Assembly (NCBI RefSeq): GCF_000966265.1
Contig: NZ_LANF01000007.1
Span: 1 to 64,000 of the forward strand
DNA length: 64,000 nt
Origin: Palaeococcus ferrophilus DSM 13482
GTDB taxonomy: Archaea > Methanobacteriota_B > Thermococci > Thermococcales > Thermococcaceae
Direction: 5' to 3'
Both the position numbers and the translations under genes were made by a program. Shown here in pieces: positions 1 through 8,335 of this stretch. How positions within the stretch are numbered: position 1 is the first letter of the stretch; every line of letters starts with the position of its first letter. The notes under the pieces are model-generated. The model saw nothing but the letters and a program-made list of their open reading frames with translations, ran no database searches and was not told the origin of the DNA.

Positions 1-2
1 TG

Positions 3-917
3 CCTCCAGCGTGGAAAGCAAAACTCGAAGAATTAACACCCGACAAAACGGGAGAGAGTGACGATGCCGACGGTGACGGTGTTCCAAACCTCGTCGAGCT
101 GATGATTGGCAAGGATCCGGCAAAGAGGGACATTCTCGGGATTAGCCTCACTGTCTCCACAGAGTGGGCTTTGAGCGAGGAAGACAGGAAAAACCTGGTT
201 TACAGTATTAGAAAGGCTAGTGATTTTGTTCACGACTACACCGACGGGTACGCAATGATAACCAGCGTGAGAATATGGGACGGGAAAAGACACTGGGAAG
301 AAGCTAATATTTGGGTTAACAAGACATTTTTGGAAGTTAAATTCCTGGGAGATAATAAGAAGTGGCCACACGCCGCTGTTGGGGGCTACTGGACGGGGGG
401 AAGACTCGTGATGCCCTCCAAATTCCTGAGACTTACTCCTCCTGAGGGGACTGCCGAAATAGGCGATGTAAGATGGGCAAAGGCATTAGGACATGAGCTC
501 GGCCACTACGTCTTCTGGCTTGGAGATGAGTACATGGACTGGCATTGGAAATCTTACTATTGGGATTATATGGAGTGCGATACTTTCGGCCATGATTTTG
601 TGTGCCATTATGATAGGGAAGTGTACTACGCTGCTCCTGACTCGGTCATGAAGCACGAATGGTCCTGGAGCGAGCTGAGCACTCCCAAGGATTACGAACG
701 ATTCAAAGCAAAACTTAAAGAAAAATTCGGGGACAAATGGGAAAAACACATGACGTACCAGTGGGGAAAATTAGGGCACAAGGATTGTTGGTCAACTCTA
801 AGGAGTATTTTATATCAAAAGGCAGGTATTCAAACTTCCCCAGTAACATTAGATTTCGTTCCGAACACTGGTCCCTATACCAGCGTCGGTTACTTCATGG
901 AGGTGATCTGGGGATGA
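3..917 (+). CDS. secreted zinc metalloprotease, CLCA/M64-like (5' partial)
   Basis: The reading frame is open from the window edge, so the N-terminus is missing; 304 residues are visible. Residues about 15-30 hold an acidic SDDADGDGVPNLVEL stretch like a thrombospondin type 3 calcium repeat. About residue 163 begins HELGHYVFWLGDEY, the HExxH zinc motif followed by the DEY element of CLCA-type and M64 metalloproteases. A later SVMKHEW could supply a Met-turn, and QWGKLGHKDCWSTLRS resembles the CLCA Cys-containing segment. Together these suggest an extracellular calcium-stabilised protease. The stop overlaps the ATG of the next gene (ATGA). The family is inferred from motifs, and the third zinc ligand is not identified. 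Confidence 0.7.
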   Translation, partial: PPAWKAKLEELTPDKTGESDDADGDGVPNLVELMIGKDPAKRDILGISLTVSTEWALSEEDRKNLVYSIRKASDFVHDYTDGYAMITSVRIWDGKRHWEEANIWVNKTFLEVKFLGDNKKWPHAAVGGYWTGGRLVMPSKFLRLTPPEGTAEIGDVRWAKALGHELGHYVFWLGDEYMDWHWKSYYWDYMECDTFGHDFVCHYDREVYYAAPDSVMKHEWSWSELSTPKDYERFKAKLKEKFGDKWEKHMTYQWGKLGHKDCWSTLRSILYQKAGIQTSPVTLDFVPNTGPYTSVGYFMEVIWG

Positions 918-1879
918 GCCGTAAACTCCTCTCATTCATTTTTGTTTTTTTAGTGTTGTTCCTCTGGAGCATTCAAGCGTATAACGTCTACAAAACATTA
1001 TCGAACCCAAAAGAAGTTCTCAAAATTATCAATGATGAGAACGGAGATATTATTGCAGTTTATGTCAAAGGAAATTCGATAGACCCCATCTGGGAAATAG
1101 CTAGTTACAACTCGAGAAACAGCACACTCAAAGTCACAACACTAAGTGCCCTAAAATTCCCTTACCCTCATATCAGGGTTGTCTCAAAAACTGTAACTAC
1201 CCCGTATAATTACTCCAGAGTTTCAACAAATTACCAACAGATCATAGCGTGGCCCAAGAAGATACCGGCACTCCTCTTTAATGGGCGGTGGTACACCTTA
1301 GAGGATTTCCCTGTCAACAATCCAGAATTCAACAAAATTCAAGAATACAATTCAATATACGCGTTCTACTCAAAAAACGATCTCTGGATTGGCGAGGTTG
1401 AAATCAAAGCATCAGCAGATGCATCATTTGGCGAATTCTCCCCCGGAAAGGCTATCGTACCCCTTCTTTCAAACGAAGGAAAAGCTACGAATTTCTTCTA
1501 CATATCCGACGTAAATCTTGGGGATTTTCTTGTACTGCCAGATTTGCCTAAAAGTTATAACCCTACAGTATGGAGACTGGAAGAGCAAAGCGGCAATGTC
1601 TCCAGGTTCACTCTACTTTATCCCGACGGTACAAAGATTGAAGAATTGCAAGTGGGTAGAACTCCTTATCCATGTAAATTTAGATTGGACGGAAATCTAA
1701 CAAACCAAATGCCAAAAGTCATAGAGTACATCAGAAAATTCAATGCCATTCATGCTGGAATTGGCCTTTTCAGACCATGCAATAACTCAGAACTTATGTG
1801 GGTCTTGGTTGTGGACTCCAATAGTGGAGGGGTAGTCACAGGGGGAGGCATCACTCCTCAAGGGGTGACCTGGGGATGA
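914..1879 (+). CDS. membrane-anchored surface protein, tandem family member 1
   Basis: This 321-residue protein is of unknown function. Residues 5-20 form a hydrophobic signal-anchor, followed by an Asn/Ser/Thr-rich extracellular part. ATG 914 was chosen because GGAGGTGAT sits upstream and it overlaps the protease stop. It shares a layout with the next four genes: an anchor, an early segment describing a sequence like IAVY..G..W.IA.YN, a middle LVLP motif, and a late LLYPDG-type segment. No catalytic motif was recognised. AT-rich codons and a tandem arrangement suggest an accessory, rapidly evolving surface protein. It is probably co-transcribed with its neighbours. Confidence 0.7.
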   Translation: MSRKLLSFIFVFLVLFLWSIQAYNVYKTLSNPKEVLKIINDENGDIIAVYVKGNSIDPIWEIASYNSRNSTLKVTTLSALKFPYPHIRVVSKTVTTPYNYSRVSTNYQQIIAWPKKIPALLFNGRWYTLEDFPVNNPEFNKIQEYNSIYAFYSKNDLWIGEVEIKASADASFGEFSPGKAIVPLLSNEGKATNFFYISDVNLGDFLVLPDLPKSYNPTVWRLEEQSGNVSRFTLLYPDGTKIEELQVGRTPYPCKFRLDGNLTNQMPKVIEYIRKFNAIHAGIGLFRPCNNSELMWVLVVDSNSGGVVTGGGITPQGVTWG

Positions 1880-2880
1880 AGAGAGCTTTAACAGTCCTCA
1901 GCCTCCTTTTACTTTCCCTCCTGCTTTTCAGCTACTTTTACCTCCCTTCAGAGAGCATGAGCAACCTCTATCATCGGATTCCAGCTCAAGTTAGGGAAAA
2001 CTCGCAACTTGTTGCCGCTTACTATTACTCCCAAACAGGTTTTGATGGTTTTAGAGAGTACCAGTTCGCTTTGTACGATCCGGAAAACAAAACACTCAGC
2101 ATTTACACTTTCAAAACTTACAAACTCCTAAAAATCTGGCCGAGGATGAAGAAAAGCAAAATCACTTGCAAGACTCCCTTTAATTATTCAGTCCTAGCAA
2201 CAAGTCAAGAAAAGTTGAAGGATTTCAAAAACTGCGATAATTGCAGGGAACTTCTGTATAAGAGTAGGGTTTACAGGAATGAGGAGATTGAGAGCATTTA
2301 TCCGTCAATTAAAGAAGTAATCGAGGGCAAGGAAAACACTACTTACGTGAACCTTGTACTCGTCAAGGACAGCGAAATATCAACAGGCGGGATAAAAGAA
2401 AGAGTAGGGGACATGGGGATTATACTTGGCCGTTTTGGGTACAGGGGTTTGCTTCACTTGCCTTCATCCATGAGCGTTCCTGAGAGGAGTGTAATACTGG
2501 AGTTCATAGCTGGAGAGAACGGCACGATTAGGGTGATTGCTCATTACCCGGGAAATGTTACGCTCTCAACAACGGCGAAAGTCAAAGCTCCAGGTAACAA
2601 AACGTGGACGTTGGAGGAAGTTCCCTTGAAGGATATTGTTCAAAAATTAAAGTCGGAGGAGCTTGTGAGCAATATTAAGGGCTCTATCCGCTTTGAGTTC
2701 TCGATCACGAGAGAAGACGGGAGAATTGAAGCGTGGACAGCCTGGGTGAATCCTGCGAAAGGCGTCGAGGAGATTTGGAGAATATACCCCCAAGGAAAAA
2801 TCAAGCGCACAGAATTCAGCATATCCTGGGAGTATTCCTGCCAATGGCTTGAGACAGATAGCCTAAAGAAACTACCCTAA
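1876..2880 (+). CDS. membrane-anchored surface protein, tandem family member 2
   Basis: This 334-residue paralogue of the flanking genes has a signal-anchor at residues 4-22 and then a soluble domain presumably outside the cell. It starts within the stop of the previous gene (ATGA), behind GGGGTGACCTGGGG. Codons 19-89 are almost identical at DNA level to the same part of the next gene, while the remainder is strongly diverged. A CDNC motif about residue 117 has a counterpart CNNC in the next copy and could form a disulphide. Function is unknown. The sequence supports a surface protein shuffled by recombination. Confidence 0.7.
   Translation: MKRALTVLSLLLLSLLLFSYFYLPSESMSNLYHRIPAQVRENSQLVAAYYYSQTGFDGFREYQFALYDPENKTLSIYTFKTYKLLKIWPRMKKSKITCKTPFNYSVLATSQEKLKDFKNCDNCRELLYKSRVYRNEEIESIYPSIKEVIEGKENTTYVNLVLVKDSEISTGGIKERVGDMGIILGRFGYRGLLHLPSSMSVPERSVILEFIAGENGTIRVIAHYPGNVTLSTTAKVKAPGNKTWTLEEVPLKDIVQKLKSEELVSNIKGSIRFEFSITREDGRIEAWTAWVNPAKGVEEIWRIYPQGKIKRTEFSISWEYSCQWLETDSLKKLP
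1931..2143 (+). repeat. 213-bp near-identical repeat, copy 1
   Basis: This stretch matches 2950-3162 with a single mismatch (G at 2082, A at 3101). It lies in the same frame and position of two paralogous genes and ends abruptly at the codon after TGG-CCG, where the sequences diverge. It looks like a recent gene-conversion tract or a partial duplication. Confidence 0.9.
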
Positions 2881-2897
2881 CTGGAGGCGATCCGGGG

Positions 2898-3848
2898 ATG
2901 AAGGGAAAGTTGCTTGCCCTTGCTTTTTTGGTTTTTCTCTTCTTCTTTGGCTACTTTTACCTCCCTTCAGAGAGCATGAGCAACCTCTATCATCGGATTC
3001 CAGCTCAAGTTAGGGAAAACTCGCAACTTGTTGCCGCTTACTATTACTCCCAAACAGGTTTTGATGGTTTTAGAGAGTACCAGTTCGCTTTGTACGATCC
3101 AGAAAACAAAACACTCAGCATTTACACTTTCAAAACTTACAAACTCCTAAAAATCTGGCCGACAACAAGAAAGACCAAAATAACATGTAAAACACCCTTT
3201 AACTACTCTATTCTCGCAACAAGCCCAGAAAAACTAAAAGAGTTCACAAACTGCAACAACTGCAGAGAACTCCTCTACAGGGATAAGGTTTACAGGAATG
3301 GAGAAATTGAAAATCTTCAGCCGAGATTAAATGAACTTCTGAGACCTGACTTAAAGTACTGGAAGGTTACTGGAATAAAAAGCCAGGAAATTTCCATTGG
3401 GGCAGTTAGCATGTATTCGGGCGATACTATTCGAGACATAGGCTTCGAGGGATACCCCGGAGCACTTATCCTACCAGGCTGGGGAAAAGACGTTGAGAAA
3501 GCCACATGGATAACCATTTATTTGGACGATAAACCCAGAGTAGCCATACATTATCCCAAGAATGTAACGCTCCATTCCATTTATCAACTAGATGTCAATA
3601 ACAGTACACTATGGACGGCTGAAAACCCTGAGCTTCAGGATCTTATAAGGGGGATCAAAGAGTTTGGAGAGTACTCAGAGAAAGCGTGGAGGTTCAAAGT
3701 TTTTATATGGGATCCTGACACAGCGTGGATTGAATGGATAATCCCAGAAGAACGCACTTACGCTTACTTGAAAATTGGAAAAGACCCCCTCCCTCTCAGG
3801 AGAATACACTTCATGAGGGTTTACATAAGTCACTGTTCAATCAACTGA
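2898..3848 (+). CDS. membrane-anchored surface protein, tandem family member 3
   Basis: This 316-residue paralogue has a signal-anchor at residues 4-20. Its start follows GGAGGCGATCCGGGG, nearly the same junction as before genes 1 and 2 of the family. Residues 18-88 repeat gene 2; the C-terminal two thirds resemble it only in layout, including a CNNC pair, a GALILP segment and an AIHYP motif. No enzyme motif was recognised. It was probably made by tandem duplication and partly homogenised with gene 2. Confidence 0.7.
   Translation: MKGKLLALAFLVFLFFFGYFYLPSESMSNLYHRIPAQVRENSQLVAAYYYSQTGFDGFREYQFALYDPENKTLSIYTFKTYKLLKIWPTTRKTKITCKTPFNYSILATSPEKLKEFTNCNNCRELLYRDKVYRNGEIENLQPRLNELLRPDLKYWKVTGIKSQEISIGAVSMYSGDTIRDIGFEGYPGALILPGWGKDVEKATWITIYLDDKPRVAIHYPKNVTLHSIYQLDVNNSTLWTAENPELQDLIRGIKEFGEYSEKAWRFKVFIWDPDTAWIEWIIPEERTYAYLKIGKDPLPLRRIHFMRVYISHCSIN
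2950..3162 (+). repeat. 213-bp near-identical repeat, copy 2
   Basis: This is the partner of 1931-2143: same frame, one mismatch, offset 1019 bases. Both flanks are diverged, so the identity is confined to this tract. Confidence 0.9.
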
Positions 3849-3913
3849 GAGGGTAAGAAATGAGGACTAAGAAGACCTCGGTATCAAAACAACCAAAAGG
3901 AGGATAACCTAAG

Positions 3914-4810
3914 ATGAGGAGAAAGCTCTTTGCTGTCTTCATTCTTTCCCTCCTCTTCATCGGGTACTTAGCTTACCTCAACTCCCTTCCTCCAGCAGTT
4001 AGGGCTTACAAAATGGCGAGGATTCCAGAGAACGAGCAGTTGATCGCTGTTTACCACGAGGGTAACTTCTGGCAGTTTGCTACTTACAATGAGAAGACTA
4101 GTATGCTCAAGCTTTACACTGTTAGCCAGTCATCCCCCCTCTGGTTGAGGAGCAGGAGAGTTGAAAGCGCGAGAGCCCTTGTGAATTACTCTCAGGTAAT
4201 ACTGAACTTGGAGGCTTTAAAGGATTACAAACCCCACGAGAGGGCACTCCTCTTCAAAACCCTCGGATGGAAGTACGATGGAGAAATTTATTATCCAATA
4301 TCCCCCAAATTTAAAGCTGAGGATATGTACTTCATCGCTATCGGTACAACTACAAGCCGGCTAAATATTGGAGCTGGGGAAGAAGGTTCGAGCATTATTT
4401 CATGGCTTTCAGGAGTCAAAGGGGTTCTAACCCTTCCGACCTTGAACAACAGAGGCACAACCAAGGCACTTACTTGGATAGCAGTTCACGAATGTGAGTC
4501 TCACCTGGGAAAAACCGTCCAGGTATTCTATCCCGGGATAACTCTTGAGTCAGACATAACTGGAGTGTACGAGGTTCCCAAAAATATTTTCAATGGTTCA
4601 ACCTTTCAAAAGGCACTTTCGTATGCTCCCAATGAATTCAAAGAGCTAAGCATTGCTAAGCTTGTCATCTTATGGGTCCATGTTAAAGACGAGAAGCCAG
4701 TACTCGAAACCGTGTGGAAGTTGGGGGGAGATAAAGTTTGCCACGTCCTTGTGGATATAAACACAGGTAAAGTGGACGGGCCGGTCTGCTATGAAAAAGC
4801 GGTAGGGTAA
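3914..4810 (+). CDS. membrane-anchored surface protein, tandem family member 4
   Basis: This 298-residue protein has a signal-anchor at residues 4-21. A strong GGAGGA ribosome site precedes ATG 3914. It keeps the family layout: an early IAVYHEGNFWQFATYNE segment, a VLTLP segment near the middle, VFYPG later, and a C-terminal VLVDINTG comparable to VVDSNSG in member 1. It is the most intact diverged member. Function is unknown; a surface or envelope location is inferred from the anchor. Confidence 0.7.
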   Translation: MRRKLFAVFILSLLFIGYLAYLNSLPPAVRAYKMARIPENEQLIAVYHEGNFWQFATYNEKTSMLKLYTVSQSSPLWLRSRRVESARALVNYSQVILNLEALKDYKPHERALLFKTLGWKYDGEIYYPISPKFKAEDMYFIAIGTTTSRLNIGAGEEGSSIISWLSGVKGVLTLPTLNNRGTTKALTWIAVHECESHLGKTVQVFYPGITLESDITGVYEVPKNIFNGSTFQKALSYAPNEFKELSIAKLVILWVHVKDEKPVLETVWKLGGDKVCHVLVDINTGKVDGPVCYEKAVG

Positions 4811-4860
4811 CGCTATGTTGGATGGGTAGTGTATCAAAAACAGAGATAAGGGGGTTATGT

Positions 4861-5879
4861 ATGAACAGAAAATCCCTCGGAGTTCTAGCACTCATGACAA
4901 TCCTCCTCCTTTCACTTTTGGCCCACGACTACCGAGAGGAAACCTGCTTCAGTTCAGCATCCTGCGTGCTCCACCGTATAGGGGCGGAGAGGGGATTAGT
5001 AGTAGTGTATCGCGGATACGGAGAATGGAGAGTCATAACTTACGAGAACGGCACCCTCTCCGAGATAAAGGCCACACTAAAACGAAGCCCCGTTGTGAAG
5101 AGGATAACCGTTGAGAAAAAGGTGGTAAAAACGGGGCTCGACTACAGTCCAGTTTCTTTCACTGTGAACGATATCCCTACCCAGAATGGATACGAAACGG
5201 CAATGATCTTGAATGTCAACGGGAAAGTCAGGGCCCTCGAAGGGGAGGAAATCCCGGAAATCTTTGACCAAACTTGGGATTTCGCGGATCTTCTCAAAAA
5301 ATTCAACGGCGTTAGGTTCATCTTCGCGGACAGGGAATGAGAGCCTTCTGTAGACAGCAACCCGCTCGTCGGGGGCTACCTCGTATGCCCTCAACCTCAA
5401 AGTGCGCGTACTCCACATGGTTCTTGGCCCTCGGAAATCAGGAGAATACCACGCTTCTGGCATTATACCCAACATGGAACGCCTCAGGCAGAGTGGAAAC
5501 CCCCAGCGGCCCAGTAATCAACGTGACAGAAATCCCTGAGAACCTCACGATCCCCTGCAGTGCCCAGGAAATTCTCATAAACGCCTCTGGAATCACGGTA
5601 AACCCCTTTCCAGTGAAGCGCCTTGAAGAGTCCACTTTAGAGTGCCCAGTGGTTGAGAAAACGACGATACACTTCAATGGAGCCACGGAGACCCTCAGGT
5701 ACATGGAAACATGCATTACATCATGAGGGTGCAATTCAAGGGGAAATGCCCAATACACCATTAATTTCTTCTTTGAACGCCCCGTCATTTGGGGAGAGGA
5801 GGTCAGACCCTTTCCGCCGCTGAACGGGGATATGAATCTCTTCCACGCTATTCGAGAAGGAGCACCCCGAAGCCCATGA
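4861..5879 (+). pseudogene. decayed fifth member of the surface-protein family
   Basis: ATG 4861 follows an AAGGGGGT ribosome site and opens with a good signal-anchor (LALMTILLLSLLAH), then VVVYRGYGEWRVITYENG as in the paralogues. The frame meets TGA at 5338, yet continues past it with VDSNPLVGGYLVCP, matching the family LP segment. Around 5395-5425 homology moves to the third frame (STWFLALGNQENTTLLALYP, like the paralogue TWITIYL...HYP region). That frame meets TGA at 5724 and again continues as YTINFFFERPVIWGEEV to 5877. Two in-frame TGAs plus one frameshift indicate a pseudogene. Reading it as two overlapping genes is possible but leaves an unnatural second N-terminus. Confidence 0.65.
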
Positions 5880-6540
5880 ACTTCCTCTCAAAGACCTCCG
5901 GAACGGATGGATCGTACCGTTCGAGGTTGCCCTCCCTGAGCGCCCTCCTGCTCCTCAGTATCTCTTCCATCGTGCGGAGGAGCTCCTCCCTAACGGCCCT
6001 CCGGCTCTCCCACGAGAGGAGCGAGGGGTAGAGGAGCACAAAGGGGAGCAGTGCTGCTCCATAGCGGGGGACAAACGTCGAGAGAAGCGATGGTACCGCC
6101 CCGGCAGCGGGCAGGAGGGGGAGGATACGCCAGCCGCGTTCCTTCACTACGGCCCACGCCGTGAGGCCAAGGAGAGCGGTGTGGGTGAGGAGGAAGTAGA
6201 GGGCCTCCCCGTTCCCGTTAAGGAGGGCCATGATGTCAGCCGCGATTACAAACGACAGGAACATCGTCGAGGCGCGGAGGGAATAGCGGCGCGCCCACTC
6301 CGGAGTCGTGAGGGGGAGTGCCAGCGCGATAGCCGTCCACCAGAGGGAGCCGTTTTTAAGCAGGAACCCCGTAAGAAGGGCCGCGGTGCCCGTGAAAATT
6401 GGAGGATAACCTTCCGTGAGCTTCAGGGAGAACTCGAGCGTTCTGATTGCATCATCAACCTTCTCAAGGCTCTCCCGGACGTCCCTCTCCACCTCGACCT
6501 CCGAAAAATCCATGCGCTTTATGAAGTCGAACTCCTCCAT
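5848..6540 (-). CDS. multi-pass membrane protein of unknown function
   Basis: This protein of 230 residues has an acidic N-terminal helix of about 45 residues, at least four hydrophobic segments between about residues 50 and 155, and a basic Arg/Glu-rich cytoplasmic tail ending VFERKFMGFGVLLLE. ATG 6540 was preferred to GTG 6549 because a TATATAAA-like box at about 6569-6576 puts the transcript start next to it. No family was recognised. The 3' end overlaps the decayed pseudogene convergently. Confidence 0.65.
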   Translation of the reverse strand: MEEFDFIKRMDFSEVEVERDVRESLEKVDDAIRTLEFSLKLTEGYPPIFTGTAALLTGFLLKNGSLWWTAIALALPLTTPEWARRYSLRASTMFLSFVIAADIMALLNGNGEALYFLLTHTALLGLTAWAVVKERGWRILPLLPAAGAVPSLLSTFVPRYGAALLPFVLLYPSLLSWESRRAVREELLRTMEEILRSRRALREGNLERYDPSVPEVFERKFMGFGVLLLE

Positions 6541-6584
6541 GGGCCCCACGTCCCGATTTGGATGTTGGTATATAAAACGTTTCT

Positions 6585-6980
6585 TCAGTCGAGCTCCTCG
6601 ATGAGGTTGAGCTCAACGGACGTCTCTCCCCCCGGGTTGAGTATCACCAGGTAGTGCCTCCCCGCCGGAACGTCCACATCAACCTCAATGCTCGTCCCCT
6701 CCCACTCACCGAGGCTGTTGAAGGGCGCACCGCGCTTCATTGCATCGAACGAATCCCCGTCGAGCAGGTAAACATTGATGGGGGAAGGGGCGCTTAAAGT
6801 GCCCGAGAGGTGGGAGGAGGAGTGAAGGGGGATGTAGAGGGCGCTTCTCGCCCCAAGGGTCTGAGTCCCCCTGTAGGAGTACGTGCCGGGTGAGAGGAAC
6901 GAAAGACCCGTGTAGCCTATTATTGATGCCATCATGAGGATGATCGCGAGGATTGAGAGGCCCTTCTTTAACGCACCCAT
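6585..6980 (-). CDS. small membrane-anchored exported protein
   Basis: This 131-residue protein has one hydrophobic segment at residues 7-29 and a predicted beta-rich extracellular domain with Ser/Thr-rich stretches; residues about 100-127 (DVPAGRHYLVILNPGGETS) resemble carbohydrate-binding or pre-peptidase C-terminal beta folds. GGTGTGAA precedes the ATG. It lies upstream of, and on the same strand as, the gene at 5848-6540, so the two may be co-transcribed. Function is unknown. Confidence 0.6.
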   Translation of the reverse strand: MGALKKGLSILAIILMMASIIGYTGLSFLSPGTYSYRGTQTLGARSALYIPLHSSSHLSGTLSAPSPINVYLLDGDSFDAMKRGAPFNSLGEWEGTSIEVDVDVPAGRHYLVILNPGGETSVELNLIEELD

Positions 6981-7061
6981 GGTTCACACCGGAGAAGGCA
7001 CAACCTTTGAGGTAAAAAGGGTTCCGGAAGGCTAATTAGTCCCACCGTTGGAGACACTCAC

Positions 7062-7766
7062 ATGCCGAGGGAGAAGGTGGTGAGGATTTGGGACGAGCGC
7101 GAGGTGGTCTATTCGAGGGAGAGGTGGGCCACGCTCCGCGCCAAAAGGGAGAAGGCCCTAGTAATAATGGAGCGCCTGGGGGAGTTCGATCCCCACGTTT
7201 ACGGAAGCGTCGCGCGCGGCGACGTGAGGAGGGACAGCGACGTTGATATTTTCGTACCCTACCGCGTGCCCGCCTACCTGGTGGAGCTCGCCCTCGAGGG
7301 CCTCGTGAGGAGGAGAAAAATAGTTATGGCCACACCCTGGCACCTCATCAAAGGGGTCATAGAGGTGGATGAGGAAACCACGGTGACGTTCCCCCTCGTG
7401 AACCCAACGGACAGGGAGCTCGAGTTCTACCGGTGGGGGGGTGCGCTCGACATGGAGGGTCTCAAGAGAAGGGAGCGCGTCCCGGGGGTGAACAAAAAGC
7501 TCATCCTCATAATCCCGACGGAGAGAGGGCACATCGAGAGGGAGGTCGTTGGGAGGGAGCCTGAAGTCGCCAGAATCCTTGGAGTGAGCGTCGATATAGT
7601 TATGGAGCGCGTCCACGTGCTCACGAGGCGCGACAGAATAGGGCGGACGGGGATATACGTAGACGAGGAAGTGCCGGACTGGATGGCCTTCGAGGAGGCC
7701 CTGAAGGTCATCGCCGACAGAGACCCGAACGTTAGGAGAAAGGTGAGGGAAGCGGGGGGGATTTAG
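7062..7766 (+). CDS. nucleotidyltransferase of the DNA polymerase beta fold
   Basis: This 234-residue protein carries the minimal nucleotidyltransferase signature GSVARGDVRRDSDVDIF at residues 48-64, with the Gly-Ser and the metal-binding Asp-x-Asp (D60, D62). The family transfers nucleotide monophosphates to small molecules, proteins or RNA; the substrate cannot be read from sequence. The C-terminal part (IPTERGHIEREVVGREPEV) is conserved-looking but unassigned. It is transcribed alone and its stop overlaps the convergent cyclase gene. Confidence 0.75.
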   Translation: MPREKVVRIWDEREVVYSRERWATLRAKREKALVIMERLGEFDPHVYGSVARGDVRRDSDVDIFVPYRVPAYLVELALEGLVRRRKIVMATPWHLIKGVIEVDEETTVTFPLVNPTDRELEFYRWGGALDMEGLKRRERVPGVNKKLILIIPTERGHIEREVVGREPEVARILGVSVDIVMERVHVLTRRDRIGRTGIYVDEEVPDWMAFEEALKVIADRDPNVRRKVREAGGI

Positions 7767-8335
7767 AGAACCGCCACGGCCCTCACGGGACTTCCCGAGC
7801 CGCCTTTAATCCTCAGGGGAAAGGCTATAAAGGTGAACTCCCTCCCGAGGAGGGCATCAAGGTTGGTGAGGTTCTCGAATATCGGAATGTCGTTTGAGAG
7901 CAGAACCCTGTGCGCGCTCCCATCGCGGTCAATGCTTGGCGTATCTATCCCAACGGCCCTGACGTTCATTCTAACGAGCTCTACGGCAGCTTCCTTCGTG
8001 AGGAATCCCCTTCCATTGGTGAGAAAGAGCACGATGAACCCCTCAAGGGTGCCTGCTTCTCTAACGTGCTCCGCGGTTATGGGGCCCTCCACGCGCACCA
8101 CCTTTCCGGGACCGGTGAAGCGCTCGAGGGGGAGCTCATCAACCGTTTTACCGCCCTCTACGAAGTGAGCCGGGGCATCCACGTGCGTCCCCGTGTGCTC
8201 CCCCATGGAAATGGTGTTCATGAAGTAGCCGTCCCTCCCTATCGAGGCCCATTCCCGGATTTTCACCTCCGGGTCGCCGGGATAGACTGACATGCCGTCC
8301 TCTATCGCAACGCTCAGGTCAACTATCACGCTCAT
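7763..8335 (-). CDS. cyclase-family metal hydrolase (kynurenine formamidase-like)
   Basis: This 190-residue protein opens DLSVAIEDGMSVYPGDP and has HTGTHVDAPAH (H47, H51, D53, H57), the metal-binding signature of the cyclase/KynB family of amide or lactone hydrolases. The length fits the family. A tryptophan-degradation role is not implied, since no kyn partners are present. Its ATG overlaps the stop of the upstream lipoprotein gene (ATGA), so the two are translated together. Confidence 0.8.
   Translation of the reverse strand: MSVIVDLSVAIEDGMSVYPGDPEVKIREWASIGRDGYFMNTISMGEHTGTHVDAPAHFVEGGKTVDELPLERFTGPGKVVRVEGPITAEHVREAGTLEGFIVLFLTNGRGFLTKEAAVELVRMNVRAVGIDTPSIDRDGSAHRVLLSNDIPIFENLTNLDALLGREFTFIAFPLRIKGGSGSPVRAVAVL

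Noticed and set aside
3860-3907. 15-codon frame between family members 3 and 4
   Set aside because: Too short to judge and basic throughout; it may simply be spacer before the ribosome site of the next gene.
5337-5726. Separate 129-codon gene overlapping the preceding stop (ATGA)
   Set aside because: Its first 25 codons (Arg/Pro-rich) do not resemble the family, whereas family sequence there continues in the preceding frame; homology enters this frame only at about 5415. A pseudogene with a frameshift explains it better.
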